This document shows positions 1 through 8,509 of a stretch of DNA of 64,000 nucleotides, piece after piece. Origin of the DNA: Bradyrhizobium sp. 186. Its GTDB lineage: Bacteria; Pseudomonadota; Alphaproteobacteria; Rhizobiales; Xanthobacteraceae. Where the stretch lies: NCBI RefSeq assembly GCF_023101685.1, contig NZ_CP082164.1:930001-994000 (forward strand). The letters run 5' to 3'. How positions within the stretch are numbered: the stretch's first letter is position 1; each line of letters opens with the position of its first letter. The position numbers and the translations under genes are program-made. Under the pieces are notes generated by a model. That model was not told the DNA's origin. It saw only the letters and a program-made list of their open reading frames with translations, and searched no databases.

Positions 1-76
1 TGGGCCTAGATAGCCGATTTTCTGCTTTCGCGAGCCGTCCGCGAGATCGCTGTTCCCCGCAGGCCGGCCGCACGGC

Positions 77-1501
77 CTATTTGCCAAACGCCAGCACGTG
101 CAATCCCAGCCGCTGTCGCACGATCCAGAACAGCAGCACCGTCTCGAAGCTGAGCGAGATCGAGGTCGCGGCCGCGGCGCCGTGGCCGCCGAAGCGCGGC
201 ACCAGCGCGATGCAGAGCACGAGGTTCATCAGGAAGGCCAGTGCATAGGCCAGCGCGCAGATCTTCTGCTGGCCCAGCATGTTGAGCAGGCGTTCGACCG
301 GGCCGATCGCGGCGCGCACCACGAGCCCGATGGCGGCGACGAACATGATGTCGTAGCCGACCACGAATTGCGGCCCGAACAGCCAGAGCAGCGGCTTGCC
401 GAGCGCAAGCAGCACCATGGTCGCGGCCAGCGACGGCCAGAACGTCCAGTTGATGGCGTGCGCCACATAGGCGGACAGGCGCGCCTTGTCGCCGAGCGCG
501 TTGTATTCGGCAAAGCGGTGCGCCGTCGTCGCCGACATCGCGTAGTGTATGAACGAGACCAGCGCCAGCGTCTTGACCACTGCGAAGTAGACGCCGACCT
601 CGTCGGACGGGCGAAATTGCTGAAGCACCAGCACGTCGGTGTAGGAGAGCAGCAGGTAAAAACTCTCGACCAACAGGATCGGTAGCGAGACGGCGAGCCA
701 GCCGCTGACGTCATAAGCCTTGGGGCCGGGCTCGATGTGGTCGGCGAGCTTGCGGTTCAGCACCACCATCTGGCCTGTCATCGCGATCCAGACTGCGCCA
801 GCGCTCGCCACCATCGCAGCGACAGCGCCGAGATGGTAGCCGAGCAGGAAGGCGCAGGCCGTAATGCCGATAATCAGCGCCTGGCGGATGATGAATTGCG
901 GCATCAGTCCGAGCTGCATCCAGTCGTGCGAGCGGGCGATGCCGTCCTGGGTGTTGGCGACGACGAAGGCGGGCAGCGTCATGCAGCCGATATAGAGCGG
1001 CAGCTCCTCGGCCGGATCGATCCACGGCGACAGCAGCTTGACGATGCCGGCGAGGGCGAGCGACACCAGCGTGGAAACTGCAAAGGTCAGCCAGCGGCTG
1101 CCGGAGAGAAAGCCCCGCAGCAGCGCATGCTCGCCGCTGGCGCGGTACTCCGGGATGATCTTCTGCGCGGAAGCCGAGATGCCGAAATCCATCATGCTGC
1201 CGAGCAGCAGCACCCAGGTCCAGACATAGACATAAATGCCGTAGTCGGACGTGCCCATCCAGCGTGCGAGCAGAACCTGCGAGAAATAGGCAAGGCCTGC
1301 ACTGATCACGCGGATGATGAAGATGGTGCCGGCCAGCCGCCGCGTCAGCGACGCTTCGCTCGACCCGCCCGTCAACTTGCCGCGCAGCCGCGCGATCAGC
1401 CCGGCCGGTACGGTCGTTGCGGGTTCTGAATCCATCACGGCCACGTCGAAAAACCCCAGGGCGTCCCGCATGCAGCGGCAGCGTTCGGGATTAGCAACCA
1501 T
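77..1501 (-). CDS. Polysaccharide/lipid-linked oligosaccharide flippase-like membrane protein (MATE/Wzx fold)
   Basis: This 474-residue protein is almost entirely made of hydrophobic segments separated by short loops, with a soluble N-terminal stretch of about 60 residues. An Arg-rich stretch before the first helix is followed by a segment with GLAYFSQVLLARWMG, typical of the Wzx/MVF family that flips undecaprenyl-linked sugar units across the inner membrane. The substrate cannot be told from sequence. No glycosyltransferase neighbours are visible, because the window edge lies just downstream. The start is uncertain: in-frame ATG codons also occur at residues 11 and 23 (1435), and the hydrophobic part begins well after both. 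Confidence 0.75.
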   Translation of the reverse strand: MVANPERCRCMRDALGFFDVAVMDSEPATTVPAGLIARLRGKLTGGSSEASLTRRLAGTIFIIRVISAGLAYFSQVLLARWMGTSDYGIYVYVWTWVLLLGSMMDFGISASAQKIIPEYRASGEHALLRGFLSGSRWLTFAVSTLVSLALAGIVKLLSPWIDPAEELPLYIGCMTLPAFVVANTQDGIARSHDWMQLGLMPQFIIRQALIIGITACAFLLGYHLGAVAAMVASAGAVWIAMTGQMVVLNRKLADHIEPGPKAYDVSGWLAVSLPILLVESFYLLLSYTDVLVLQQFRPSDEVGVYFAVVKTLALVSFIHYAMSATTAHRFAEYNALGDKARLSAYVAHAINWTFWPSLAATMVLLALGKPLLWLFGPQFVVGYDIMFVAAIGLVVRAAIGPVERLLNMLGQQKICALAYALAFLMNLVLCIALVPRFGGHGAAAATSISLSFETVLLFWIVRQRLGLHVLAFGK

Positions 1502-1536
1502 TCGTTAAGATTCGGTTGGGTGTTTGCCCCAATCGC

Positions 1537-1589
1537 GCTGTCGTCCCGGATCTGCGCGCGCCTGTGGCGCACTTGTCCGGGACGACAGC
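1537..1589. repeat. Intergenic palindrome, GTCGTCCCGGA family
   Basis: Inverted repeat with 14-base arms (1537-1550 and 1576-1589) reading GCTGTCGTCCCGGA and its complement. A related half-copy follows near 1640-1655. The same arm motif recurs near 3.4, 11.0 and 40.0 kb. Confidence 0.7.
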
Positions 1590-1656
1590 TGAGAGTAGGC
1601 GACACCAATGCAACCTACTCGCCGTCGTCTACTTTCGCCGGGACGACGACGACCGG

Positions 1657-2496
1657 TCACTCCAAATTCGTATTGAACTCGTACGACTTCTCCGGCCCGA
1701 CCAGCGTGAACTTCAGCGCCGCGCCGTCGGGCTTGGCGCCCGGCGGCAGTCCGTCGAGCTCGAAGGAGAAACGCTTGACGCCGGGCGGGCTGTGCTCGAC
1801 CGGCGCGGGGATCGGCAGCGACCAATCGAGTGTCGGCCCTTCCACGAACAAATTGACGTTGCGGCTATCCGGCGCGACCACGTCGACGATCACCTTTTTG
1901 GCGCCGTCGCGCTTGACGTCGCGGATGGTCAGCGGATTGGGATCGCCGACATTGGCGGGCTTGGGCACGGTGTCGAGTGCCGCAAACAAATTGGCGTCCT
2001 CGGTCGAGGCGACGCTGTTGAAGCCGAGCTCGGCGCTGGCCTCGACGGGAATGCAGAGTTTTTCACACACCGCGTAGTTGATCTCGGCGCGCAGTGTCAC
2101 CGGCTTGTCGGCCGCCTTGGCGACGATGCGCAGGGGCAGCACGATCTTGTTGTGATAGCCGATCGAATGGCCGCCCGCGCCGTCGTCGAATTTCAGCGGC
2201 GCCGGCCACAATACCGTCACTGCCTCGACATTGTCCGACTTCGAGAAGTCGAACCGCGGTGGAACGCCGGAATCGCCGGGCGTCCGCCAGTAGGTCTTCC
2301 ATCCCTGCTGCAGCTCGAAGGCGATGCCGCCGAGCAGGACCGCGCCGCTCCGCGAACCGGCCAGCAGCTGCACTGCGGAATGTCCGTCGCGCTGCCAGGG
2401 CGAAGAGTCGCCGGCACGGGCCGCCATCGCCAGCGACGACGCAAGCAGGGTTGTCGCGACGCCAATCGCCGCACGCATTGGAACTCTGGTGAGCAT
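1657..2496 (-). CDS. Periplasmic protein with DsbD N-terminal-like domain
   Basis: The 279-residue product starts with a signal peptide (about residues 1-28, ending AMAARA). It then has a beta-rich domain resembling the DsbD alpha domain (DsbD N-terminal/PF11412-like), the periplasmic module that passes electrons from DsbD to partner thiol proteins. The segment YAVCEKLCIPVEA carries a Cys-x-x-x-Cys pair like the redox pair of that domain. There is no membrane beta domain or thioredoxin gamma domain, so this is a stand-alone N-terminal module, a form I recall as frequent in rhizobia. It is transcribed away from yqgE, with a 142-base gap between them that should hold both promoters. Confidence 0.75.
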   Translation of the reverse strand: MLTRVPMRAAIGVATTLLASSLAMAARAGDSSPWQRDGHSAVQLLAGSRSGAVLLGGIAFELQQGWKTYWRTPGDSGVPPRFDFSKSDNVEAVTVLWPAPLKFDDGAGGHSIGYHNKIVLPLRIVAKAADKPVTLRAEINYAVCEKLCIPVEASAELGFNSVASTEDANLFAALDTVPKPANVGDPNPLTIRDVKRDGAKKVIVDVVAPDSRNVNLFVEGPTLDWSLPIPAPVEHSPPGVKRFSFELDGLPPGAKPDGAALKFTLVGPEKSYEFNTNLE

Positions 2497-2638
2497 GGTA
2501 CGTCTTTACAGGGTCCCCCGAGGGCAAACCATTGAATTGCTTGTGATGGATGCACTGGAATCGGGTCGCCGCAAGCCTTGATTTGACAGCGGCCAGGCCC
2601 GACATCAGGATAGGAATTGAAACCGGAGTGCTTCAGCG

Positions 2639-3283
2639 ATGGCTTCCGCAGGCAAGACGACTGGCGACAGCACCCGGAGCGCGGGCCCGGCGCCACCCAG
2701 CTCGGCCGGATATCTCGACGGCCGGCTCCTGATCGCGATGCCCGTGATGGGTGATTCCCGCTTCGAACGCTCGGTGATCTATCTCTGCGCCCATTCGGCG
2801 GAAGGCGCGATGGGTATCATCGTCAATCATCCGGCCGGCAGCATCGACTTTCCCGAGCTCCTCATGCAGCTCGGCATCATCAATAAGGGCGAGCACATCA
2901 AGCTGCCGGAAAACGCCGAAAGCATGAAGGTGCTGCGCGGCGGCCCGGTCGATACCGGGCGCGGCTTCGTGCTGCATTCCAGCGATTTCTACATCGAGAA
3001 CGCGACGCTCAGGATCGACGACGGCGTCTGCCTGACCGCGACCGTCGACATCTTGCGGGCGATTGCCAAGGGCTCCGGGCCGAAGCACGCCATCCTTGCG
3101 CTGGGCTATGCCGGCTGGGCGCCGGGCCAGCTGGAGACCGAGATCCAGAGCAATGGCTGGCTGCATTGCGATGCGGACGTGGATTTGATCTTCGGCGACG
3201 ACGTCGACGACAAATATTCGCGCGCCCTGCGCAAGATCGGCATCGATCCCGGCATGCTCTCGAACGAGGCAGGGCACGCGTAG
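2639..3283 (+). CDS. YqgE/AlgH family protein
   Basis: At 214 residues this matches the YqgE/AlgH (DUF179) family. It shows the hallmark opening [26 protein letters not shown], given here only as the spaced blocks LIAMP and FERSVIYLC, followed by [10 protein letters not shown]. Other family blocks present are [13 protein letters not shown] and [14 protein letters not shown]. The family's biochemical role is not settled; AlgH was named from alginate regulation in Pseudomonas. An N-terminal extension of about 20 residues precedes the conserved part, but the ATG at 2639 is the only sensible start. Confidence 0.9.
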   Translation: MASAGKTTGDSTRSAGPAPPSSAGYLDGRLLIAMPVMGDSRFERSVIYLCAHSAEGAMGIIVNHPAGSIDFPELLMQLGIINKGEHIKLPENAESMKVLRGGPVDTGRGFVLHSSDFYIENATLRIDDGVCLTATVDILRAIAKGSGPKHAILALGYAGWAPGQLETEIQSNGWLHCDADVDLIFGDDVDDKYSRALRKIGIDPGMLSNEAGHA

Positions 3284-3292
3284 CGCTTGGCC

Positions 3293-3428
3293 GTCGTCCT
3301 GGCGAAGGCCAGGACCCATTACCCCAGGGAGTGGTTTGAGGCAGGCTGGTAACCGCCAGTCTTCGCCAAACATGATCCTGTGGTTATGGGTCCCGGATCT
3401 GCGCTGCGCTTGTCCGGGACGACAGCGG
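3293..3428. repeat. Intergenic palindromic repeat pair
   Basis: Two short inverted repeats of the GTCGTCCTGGCGAAGGCCAGGAC and GTCCCGGATC/TTGTCCGGGAC kinds flank about 70 bases between yqgE and the convergent dioxygenase gene. They probably fold as hairpins at the 3' ends of both transcripts. Confidence 0.6.
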
Positions 3429-3438
3429 AGGATGAAGC

Positions 3439-4326
3439 CTACTCCGCCGCCTGCTGCTGCACTGTTGGCTCCGTCCCCGCCACCGTGGCGCGGCGCATGT
3501 CGCGGGGCTGGGACTGGTCGTAGCGGCGGACGCGGTGCATGGTCTGGCGGTTGTCCCACATCACGAGATCATGCAGCTTCCATTTGTGGACGTAGACGAA
3601 CTCTGCATTTGTCGCGTGCTCGTTGAGATCGCGCAGCAGCAGCCGTCCCTCCGGCACGCTCATGCTGACGATCCTGCCGGCATGCGATGAGAGATAGAGC
3701 GACTTGCGGCGATGGACGGGATGGGTGCGGACCAGACGTTGCAGCACCGGCTTGAACATCTCCTTCTCGTCATCGGTATATTCGGTGAAGCCGAGCGAGC
3801 CGCGCGAATACATCAATGAGTGCTCGCAGACGAGATCCTCGAGCTCCGTCTTGGTCTCGTCGTCGAGCGCGTCATAGGCCGCGCGCATGTCGGCGAATTC
3901 GGTGTTGCCGCCCTTCGGGTTCACCACGCGCGCCGACAGCAGCGAGAATTTTGCCGGGATGGGGCGGAACGAGCTGTCGGAGTGCCAAAGGCAGTTGCCG
4001 AGATTGAACAGATGCGCGCGGCTGTCCTTCGCCAGCGGCTTGCCGTCCTTGCCGAGATTGGAGACGTCGTTGAGCCCTGAGGCGAGCCGGTAGTCCTTCT
4101 CCTTGGTGACGGTGCCGCCGCGCGCGTCCTCGCGCTGGCCGAAATTGAGCGCGAAGGCCATCTGCTGGTCGTCGGTGATGTCCTGGTCGTGGAACACCAG
4201 CACCGCATATTTGTCCATGGCGGCCTCGATCTCGCGCGCCTCGCCCTCGGTGAGAGGCTTTCGCAGGTCGAGGCCGGAAACCTCGCCGACAAAATGTTTG
4301 TGAAGCTGCCGGATGGCGACCGTCAT
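3439..4326 (-). CDS. TauD/TfdA-family Fe(II)/2-oxoglutarate dioxygenase
   Basis: This is a 295-residue, full-length member of the TauD/TfdA family. The iron-binding facial triad is visible as His115-x-Asp117 (in WHSDSSF) and His264 (in TMHRVRRYD). The paired Arg278/Arg279 lie where the 2-oxoglutarate-binding arginine is expected. The family hydroxylates taurine, 2,4-D or other small acids next to an ether or sulfonate; the overall look is closer to TfdA (2,4-dichlorophenoxyacetate dioxygenase, including the TfdA-alpha type known in Bradyrhizobium) than to TauD. The substrate is therefore inference. Two SDR genes lie upstream, the first (4423-5202) on the same strand with a 96-base gap. Confidence 0.85.
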   Translation of the reverse strand: MTVAIRQLHKHFVGEVSGLDLRKPLTEGEAREIEAAMDKYAVLVFHDQDITDDQQMAFALNFGQREDARGGTVTKEKDYRLASGLNDVSNLGKDGKPLAKDSRAHLFNLGNCLWHSDSSFRPIPAKFSLLSARVVNPKGGNTEFADMRAAYDALDDETKTELEDLVCEHSLMYSRGSLGFTEYTDDEKEMFKPVLQRLVRTHPVHRRKSLYLSSHAGRIVSMSVPEGRLLLRDLNEHATNAEFVYVHKWKLHDLVMWDNRQTMHRVRRYDQSQPRDMRRATVAGTEPTVQQQAAE

Positions 4327-4422
4327 GGCATTTCTCCCGCGAACCGCGAGCGATTGGTCCGCTCTGTTGACGAAAAGGCTACGCCCGCACTCGCCGATGT
4401 CAACGCTGGGCGCGCATGGCTC

Positions 4423-5202
4423 TTACGCGTTGCGGGCCATCAGGCCGCCATCGACCGGGATCACCGCGCCGGTGAGGAACGAGGCCGCGGGCAGGCACAG
4501 GCTGAGCGTCATATGCGCAACCTCTTCGGGATCGCCGTAGCGGCCCAGTGCGGTGCGGCGCTTGGCGTAGATGGTCTTGTGCTCTTCGGAGATGCGGTCG
4601 GTGATCCCGGTGCGGATCGGGCCCGGGCAAATGCAGTTGACGGTGATGCCCTCGCGGCCGAGCTCCACCGCGAGCGAGCGGGTGAAGCTAGCCACGCCGC
4701 CCTTCGCCGCCGAATAGGGGCTATGCAGCGCGGTGGCGCCGAGCGCCTCGGTCGAGGCGATGTTGACGATGCGCGGGCTCTTCGACTTGCGCAGATGAGG
4801 CAGCGCGGCACGGATGATGCGCGGATGCGCCGTCAGCATCACGGCGATGCCCTTGGCCCAGGCGTCCTCGTAGGCGTCATCGTCAATCGCAACGCGCACG
4901 GAGATCCCGGCATTGTTGACGATGATGTCGAGCCCGCCGAAATGCGCCGCGACATCGCCGACCACACGCTTGATCTCGCCGCCGTCGGCGACGTCGAGCT
5001 TCCAGGCTTTTGCCGAACCGTTGCTTGCGACGATCTCGTTCGCGACCGCTTGCGCACCTTGCTCGTCATAGTCGGTGACGGCGACGTTCGCACCTTCGGC
5101 CGCGAACACACAGGCGGTCGCGCGGCCCATGCCGCTGGCCGCGCCGGTGACGAGAACGGTCAGGCCCTTCACGGATCGGCTGAGCTGTTTGAACTCGGAC
5201 AT
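4423..5202 (-). CDS. SDR-family NAD(P)-dependent oxidoreductase
   Basis: A classical short-chain dehydrogenase of 259 residues. It has the nucleotide-binding TGAASGMG motif at residues 19-26, NNAG at 96-99, catalytic Ser150, and the Tyr163-x-x-x-Lys167 pair. The C-terminus GAVIPVDGGLMARNA is also typical. It would oxidise or reduce an alcohol or ketone; the substrate is unknown. It shares strand with the dioxygenase downstream and may be cotranscribed with it. A second SDR is encoded divergently across a 99-base gap. Confidence 0.88.
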   Translation of the reverse strand: MSEFKQLSRSVKGLTVLVTGAASGMGRATACVFAAEGANVAVTDYDEQGAQAVANEIVASNGSAKAWKLDVADGGEIKRVVGDVAAHFGGLDIIVNNAGISVRVAIDDDAYEDAWAKGIAVMLTAHPRIIRAALPHLRKSKSPRIVNIASTEALGATALHSPYSAAKGGVASFTRSLAVELGREGITVNCICPGPIRTGITDRISEEHKTIYAKRRTALGRYGDPEEVAHMTLSLCLPAASFLTGAVIPVDGGLMARNA

Positions 5203-5301
5203 GCAGTTTCCTCAGGGCTTTTTTTTTCTTGTTGTGAGATTGACAAGGCTGGCATCGATCCGCAGACAGGTCAAACAAGCAAAACAAAACGGGAGGCCGC
5301 G

Positions 5302-6039
5302 ATGGCGAACGAACTCGATTTCTCAGGCAAGCAGGTGCTGGTCGTCGGCGGTTCGAGCGGCATCGGCAACGGCATTGCGCAAGCCTTTCACGCCAAGGGC
5401 GCGCATGTCGCAGTTTGCGGCACGCGTGCTCACGCCGAGGACTATTCGCCGGAGGAAGGTTCTGACCTCACCGGTCTTTCCTATGCCCAGCTCGATGTCA
5501 GCAATGCCGGTGCGATCGAGGCATTCACGCCGTCCTTCGACCGCCTCGATATCTTAGTGCTCGCGCAAGGCGCGGTGCTCTACCGCCGCGGCGAATTCGA
5601 GATGGCGGGCTTTCGCAAGGTGGTCGAGATCAACCTCATGAGCCTGATGGCCTGCGCGACGCGTTTTCATTCCATGCTGCGGGATGCGAAGGGCGCGCTG
5701 ATCATGGTGTCCTCGACCGCAGCCTATCATTCGACCATGGGCAATCCCGCCTACAACGCGTCGAAGACCGGCGCGGTCGGATTGACGCGGACGCTGGGCG
5801 AGGCCTGGGCCGAGGACGGCATCCGTGTCAACGGCATCGCGCCCGGCCTCGTCGATACCAAGATGACGAAGGTGACGACCGACAATCCCAAGCGGCTCGA
5901 AGGCGCGCTGTCGCGCATTCCGCTGCGGCGATTGGGCACGCCGGCTGACATGGCGGGTGCGGCGCTGTTCCTGGCGTCTCCGCTGTCGTCCTACATCGTC
6001 GGCCAGACCCTCGTGGTCGATGGCGGGCTCATTCTGTAG
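5302..6039 (+). CDS. SDR-family oxidoreductase
   Basis: A 245-residue short-chain dehydrogenase with GGSSGIG at residues 16-22, catalytic Ser137/Ser138, Tyr151-x-x-x-Lys155, and a conventional C-terminal VVDGGLIL. The NNAG motif is replaced by LAQGA, a common variant. The frame stays open far upstream, but ATG 5302 is chosen because the SDR fold starts there and GGGAGG lies just before it. It is divergent from the other SDR at 4423-5202, so the T-rich gap 5203-5301 should carry both promoters. Confidence 0.88.
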   Translation: MANELDFSGKQVLVVGGSSGIGNGIAQAFHAKGAHVAVCGTRAHAEDYSPEEGSDLTGLSYAQLDVSNAGAIEAFTPSFDRLDILVLAQGAVLYRRGEFEMAGFRKVVEINLMSLMACATRFHSMLRDAKGALIMVSSTAAYHSTMGNPAYNASKTGAVGLTRTLGEAWAEDGIRVNGIAPGLVDTKMTKVTTDNPKRLEGALSRIPLRRLGTPADMAGAALFLASPLSSYIVGQTLVVDGGLIL

Positions 6040-6107
6040 AGCATGATCCGGACCGAAGGGCTGCGTCAGCGCAAAGTGTGCAGCGGTTTTCCGAAAAGAT
6101 CATGCTC
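6039..6107. repeat. GAGCATGATC-bounded palindromic element
   Basis: Perfect 10-base terminal inverted repeats (GAGCATGATC at 6039-6048 and its complement at 6098-6107) enclose a core containing AAAGTGTGCAGCGGTTTTCC. A related copy in the opposite orientation lies at 53231-53278. Confidence 0.7.
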
Positions 6108-6176
6108 AACCAATATGCCAAGGGAACTGCGCCGCGCCTGATCGGTTACTTGGGCTGATCCCTGAGGAGGACCATC

Positions 6177-6551
6177 ATGGACAACGATCGGATTGTCGGA
6201 TCAGCCAAGGAATTCGCCGGACGCGCGGAAGGCGCTATCGGCGATCTCGCGGACGATGCGAAGACGCAGGCGTCAGGCAAGGCGCGGGAAGCCGCAGGCA
6301 CGGTGCAGAATCTCTACGGCCAGGCCAAGGATGCCGCGCGCGATGCCACTGACACTGCCGCGAGCTACGCCAAGGATGCTTACGAAGCGGGCGAAGATAC
6401 ATTCCGCGACGGTACGCAGGCGATCGCCCGGAAGGTGCAGGACAACCCGCTCGGCGCGCTGCTCGTTGCGGGCGGCATCGGCTTCGCGCTCGCCCTGCTG
6501 ATGTCGCGGCCTTCGCGCCGCCCGCCGCCGCGCTGGCGCTATTACGGTTAG
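6177..6551 (+). CDS. CsbD-like stress protein with C-terminal membrane segment
   Basis: The 124-residue product begins MDNDRIVGSAKEFAGRAEGAIGD, represented by the CsbD-type blocks GSAKEFAGRAEGAIGD and QASGKAREAAG. An Ala/Asp/Lys-rich amphipathic stretch with repeats like AKDAARDATDTAASYAKDA follows. A single hydrophobic segment (about residues 93-109, GALLVAGGIGFALALLM) and an Arg/Pro tail end the protein, as in YqjD/ElaB-type inner-membrane proteins. CsbD-like proteins are usually induced by general stress. AGGAGG lies a few bases before the ATG. Confidence 0.75.
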   Translation: MDNDRIVGSAKEFAGRAEGAIGDLADDAKTQASGKAREAAGTVQNLYGQAKDAARDATDTAASYAKDAYEAGEDTFRDGTQAIARKVQDNPLGALLVAGGIGFALALLMSRPSRRPPPRWRYYG

Positions 6552-6560
6552 CAGCCCAAC

Positions 6561-6602
6561 GTGTCATTCCGGGTTCGCGCTTCGCGCGCCCCGGAATGAC
6601 AC
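6561..6602. repeat. GTGTCATTCCGGG palindrome
   Basis: Inverted repeat with arms GTGTCATTCCGGG and CCCCGGAATGACAC around a GCGCTTCGCGC core, placed between the convergent csbD-like and DUF459 genes. The same family appears near 17.6, 18.6 and 37.5 kb. Confidence 0.7.
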
Positions 6603-6623
6603 TTCAATTCAACGCAGAAAAAA

Positions 6624-8339
6624 TTACCGGAACACTTCCGCCGATCGCCCGACATTGCCCGGCGGACGCGGGATCGCGGGGTTGGGGTTCGGATTGCGCG
6701 GCGCCGGCGCCAATTGACGTGGCGGTGGCGGCGGAGAGCCGAAGCCGAAGAAATCGCGCATTGATGGCGTCGCCTGTGCCGGTTGCTGCTGCACCGGAGG
6801 CCTCTTCGGCGCGAGCTTTGGCGGCGCGCTCGCTGCGGCTGCACCGGATGCATTGCCGTCAGGCGTGGTCGCCGCCATCGGCGTATCGCCCTTGGCTTGC
6901 TCGCGGCCGACTTCGCGGCGCGGCCAGGCATAATCGTCGGCGCGGCCCGCGGGCGCTGCCAGTGGCTCGCCCTTCACCATTGTCTTCGCAGCGAGCGCAT
7001 CGACGGCGGCGGGACGCGAGCCCGGGCCCCCCAGCAATTTATCGGTCGAGATCGAGGCCGCAACCAGCGGCACAATCGGGCCCGCCAACGGCCGCGGCGC
7101 GGGCTTGCCGGGCTCGGCGCTGGTATCGGGGGTGGCCGGCTCGCTCGGCAGTGCGATCGGGCCGGAGCGTCCCGCGAGCAGGCGGGTGATCTCGCGCTCG
7201 ACATAGTGCGCGAGCTTGCGGGCGCCGGGCTTGGTGAAATAGACGCCGTCATAGCTGCGCAGCTGGCGGATCTGGCCCTCGAAGTCCGGGCCCTTCTGGA
7301 GGAAGCGGCCGGCCTCGTCGACAAAACCGTCCCAGACATCGACATAGGTGATGCCGGCCTTGGCCGCGCCTTCGCGATAGAGCGAATCCAGGAACAGCAT
7401 GTCCGCCGTCCCCTTCGGTCCGCGGATGGCGGGCAGGCCGACCCAGAGCACCGGCACGCCCTTGCTCTTGAGGACGTTGGTCAGCTCCTCGATCTTCTTG
7501 CTGTAGAGCTCGACCCAGCGGTCGTCGCGGAATTCGTAGAGGCCGTTCGGCGAGCGCGCGCTCTTTTCGGGCGCTGCGATCGGCGGCGCATCGGCGTTGT
7601 CGGCATCATCCTGCGGCAGGTCGCTGTCGGCCGGCTTGTCATCCGGCTTGGCGGCGGTGTCGGTGCCGTTCGGTTTGGCATCACCGGGCTTGGCGTCACC
7701 GGACTTGGCCTCGCCGGGCTTTCCTTGCGGCTTGGCGCGCGCGCCCTTGTCGTTCTTCTTGTCCTTGTCCGCGGCCTTGTCGGGCATGGCCTCGCGGATC
7801 GCGATGCGGTCGTTGAGGCCGAGCATGACGACGATGACGTCCGGCTTTTCGGTCTCGAGGATGCCCTTCGCAGCAGTCGCCCAGTCCGAGGGCTCGCCGC
7901 GCGGCTGATACTTGATCAGGCCGGACGTGGTCTTGTGCTTGCGGATCACGCCCATGTCGGGCTGCTCGGTGTAGGCGTCTTCCAGGCCGTAGGCGAGCCA
8001 GTCGGCCATGGCGTCGCCGATCACCAGCACGTTCTTGTCCGGGATCGCATCACGCTTGGCCGGCGCAGGCGCGCGCGAAAAATCCTGCCGCGGCGCTTGC
8101 GGCTGCTGCTGCTGGAACGGCGCGAAGAAGTCGCCGCCGAACCATCCGCCGCCGCCTCCGCCGCCCCGGGATGGTGGTGGTGGGGCCGCGCGCTGCGGCG
8201 GGCCGCCGAAGCCGGGGAAGTTGAAGAACTGCGCCGAGGCGGGCCCCGCGACCGACACCAGGATCGCAAGCGCCGTCCCCAGCGCGATCAACGGGCCGGT
8301 CTCGGTCAGCACCTTGAACAGGGACTTTGGCTTCGACAT
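6624..8339 (-). CDS. DUF459 SGNH-fold protein, apparently lacking catalytic Ser and His
   Basis: A 571-residue exported protein: an N-terminal membrane or signal segment, a Pro/Gly-rich linker with a run of glycines, then a DUF459 SGNH-hydrolase-like domain interrupted by a Lys/Pro/Asp-rich insert, and a Pro-rich tail. Block I reads VLVIGDAMADWLAYG, with Ala where SGNH enzymes carry the nucleophilic Ser. Block III (GLNDR) is present. The last block reads DGVYFTKPG, with Tyr where the catalytic His is usual. The start at 8339 (MSKPKSLF) puts the hydrophobic segment near the N-terminus; the longer frame adds an unlikely Cys-rich leader. DUF459 neighbours peptidoglycan genes in some bacteria, and a lytic transglycosylase lies next to it here. 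Confidence 0.8.
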   Translation of the reverse strand: MSKPKSLFKVLTETGPLIALGTALAILVSVAGPASAQFFNFPGFGGPPQRAAPPPPSRGGGGGGGWFGGDFFAPFQQQQPQAPRQDFSRAPAPAKRDAIPDKNVLVIGDAMADWLAYGLEDAYTEQPDMGVIRKHKTTSGLIKYQPRGEPSDWATAAKGILETEKPDVIVVMLGLNDRIAIREAMPDKAADKDKKNDKGARAKPQGKPGEAKSGDAKPGDAKPNGTDTAAKPDDKPADSDLPQDDADNADAPPIAAPEKSARSPNGLYEFRDDRWVELYSKKIEELTNVLKSKGVPVLWVGLPAIRGPKGTADMLFLDSLYREGAAKAGITYVDVWDGFVDEAGRFLQKGPDFEGQIRQLRSYDGVYFTKPGARKLAHYVEREITRLLAGRSGPIALPSEPATPDTSAEPGKPAPRPLAGPIVPLVAASISTDKLLGGPGSRPAAVDALAAKTMVKGEPLAAPAGRADDYAWPRREVGREQAKGDTPMAATTPDGNASGAAAASAPPKLAPKRPPVQQQPAQATPSMRDFFGFGSPPPPPRQLAPAPRNPNPNPAIPRPPGNVGRSAEVFR

Positions 8340-8509
8340 GCGATCTCGGGCACGCGCAACAGGGATCGGAACAGGCTCAATATAATAACGGAATCCGGCC
8401 GCAAACGGGCAAATTCTCTTGCAGATTCTTGACCCATACATCGAGGATCAGTCACCCCCGTCAAGGCCATCAGGCAAAATCCATGTTCAGGGTTACTTTC
8501 GGCGCGATT

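Noticed and set aside
4189..5301. Long N-terminal extension of the plus-strand SDR
   Set aside because: It is antisense to the dioxygenase and the other SDR. The SDR fold and a ribosome-binding site start at 5302.
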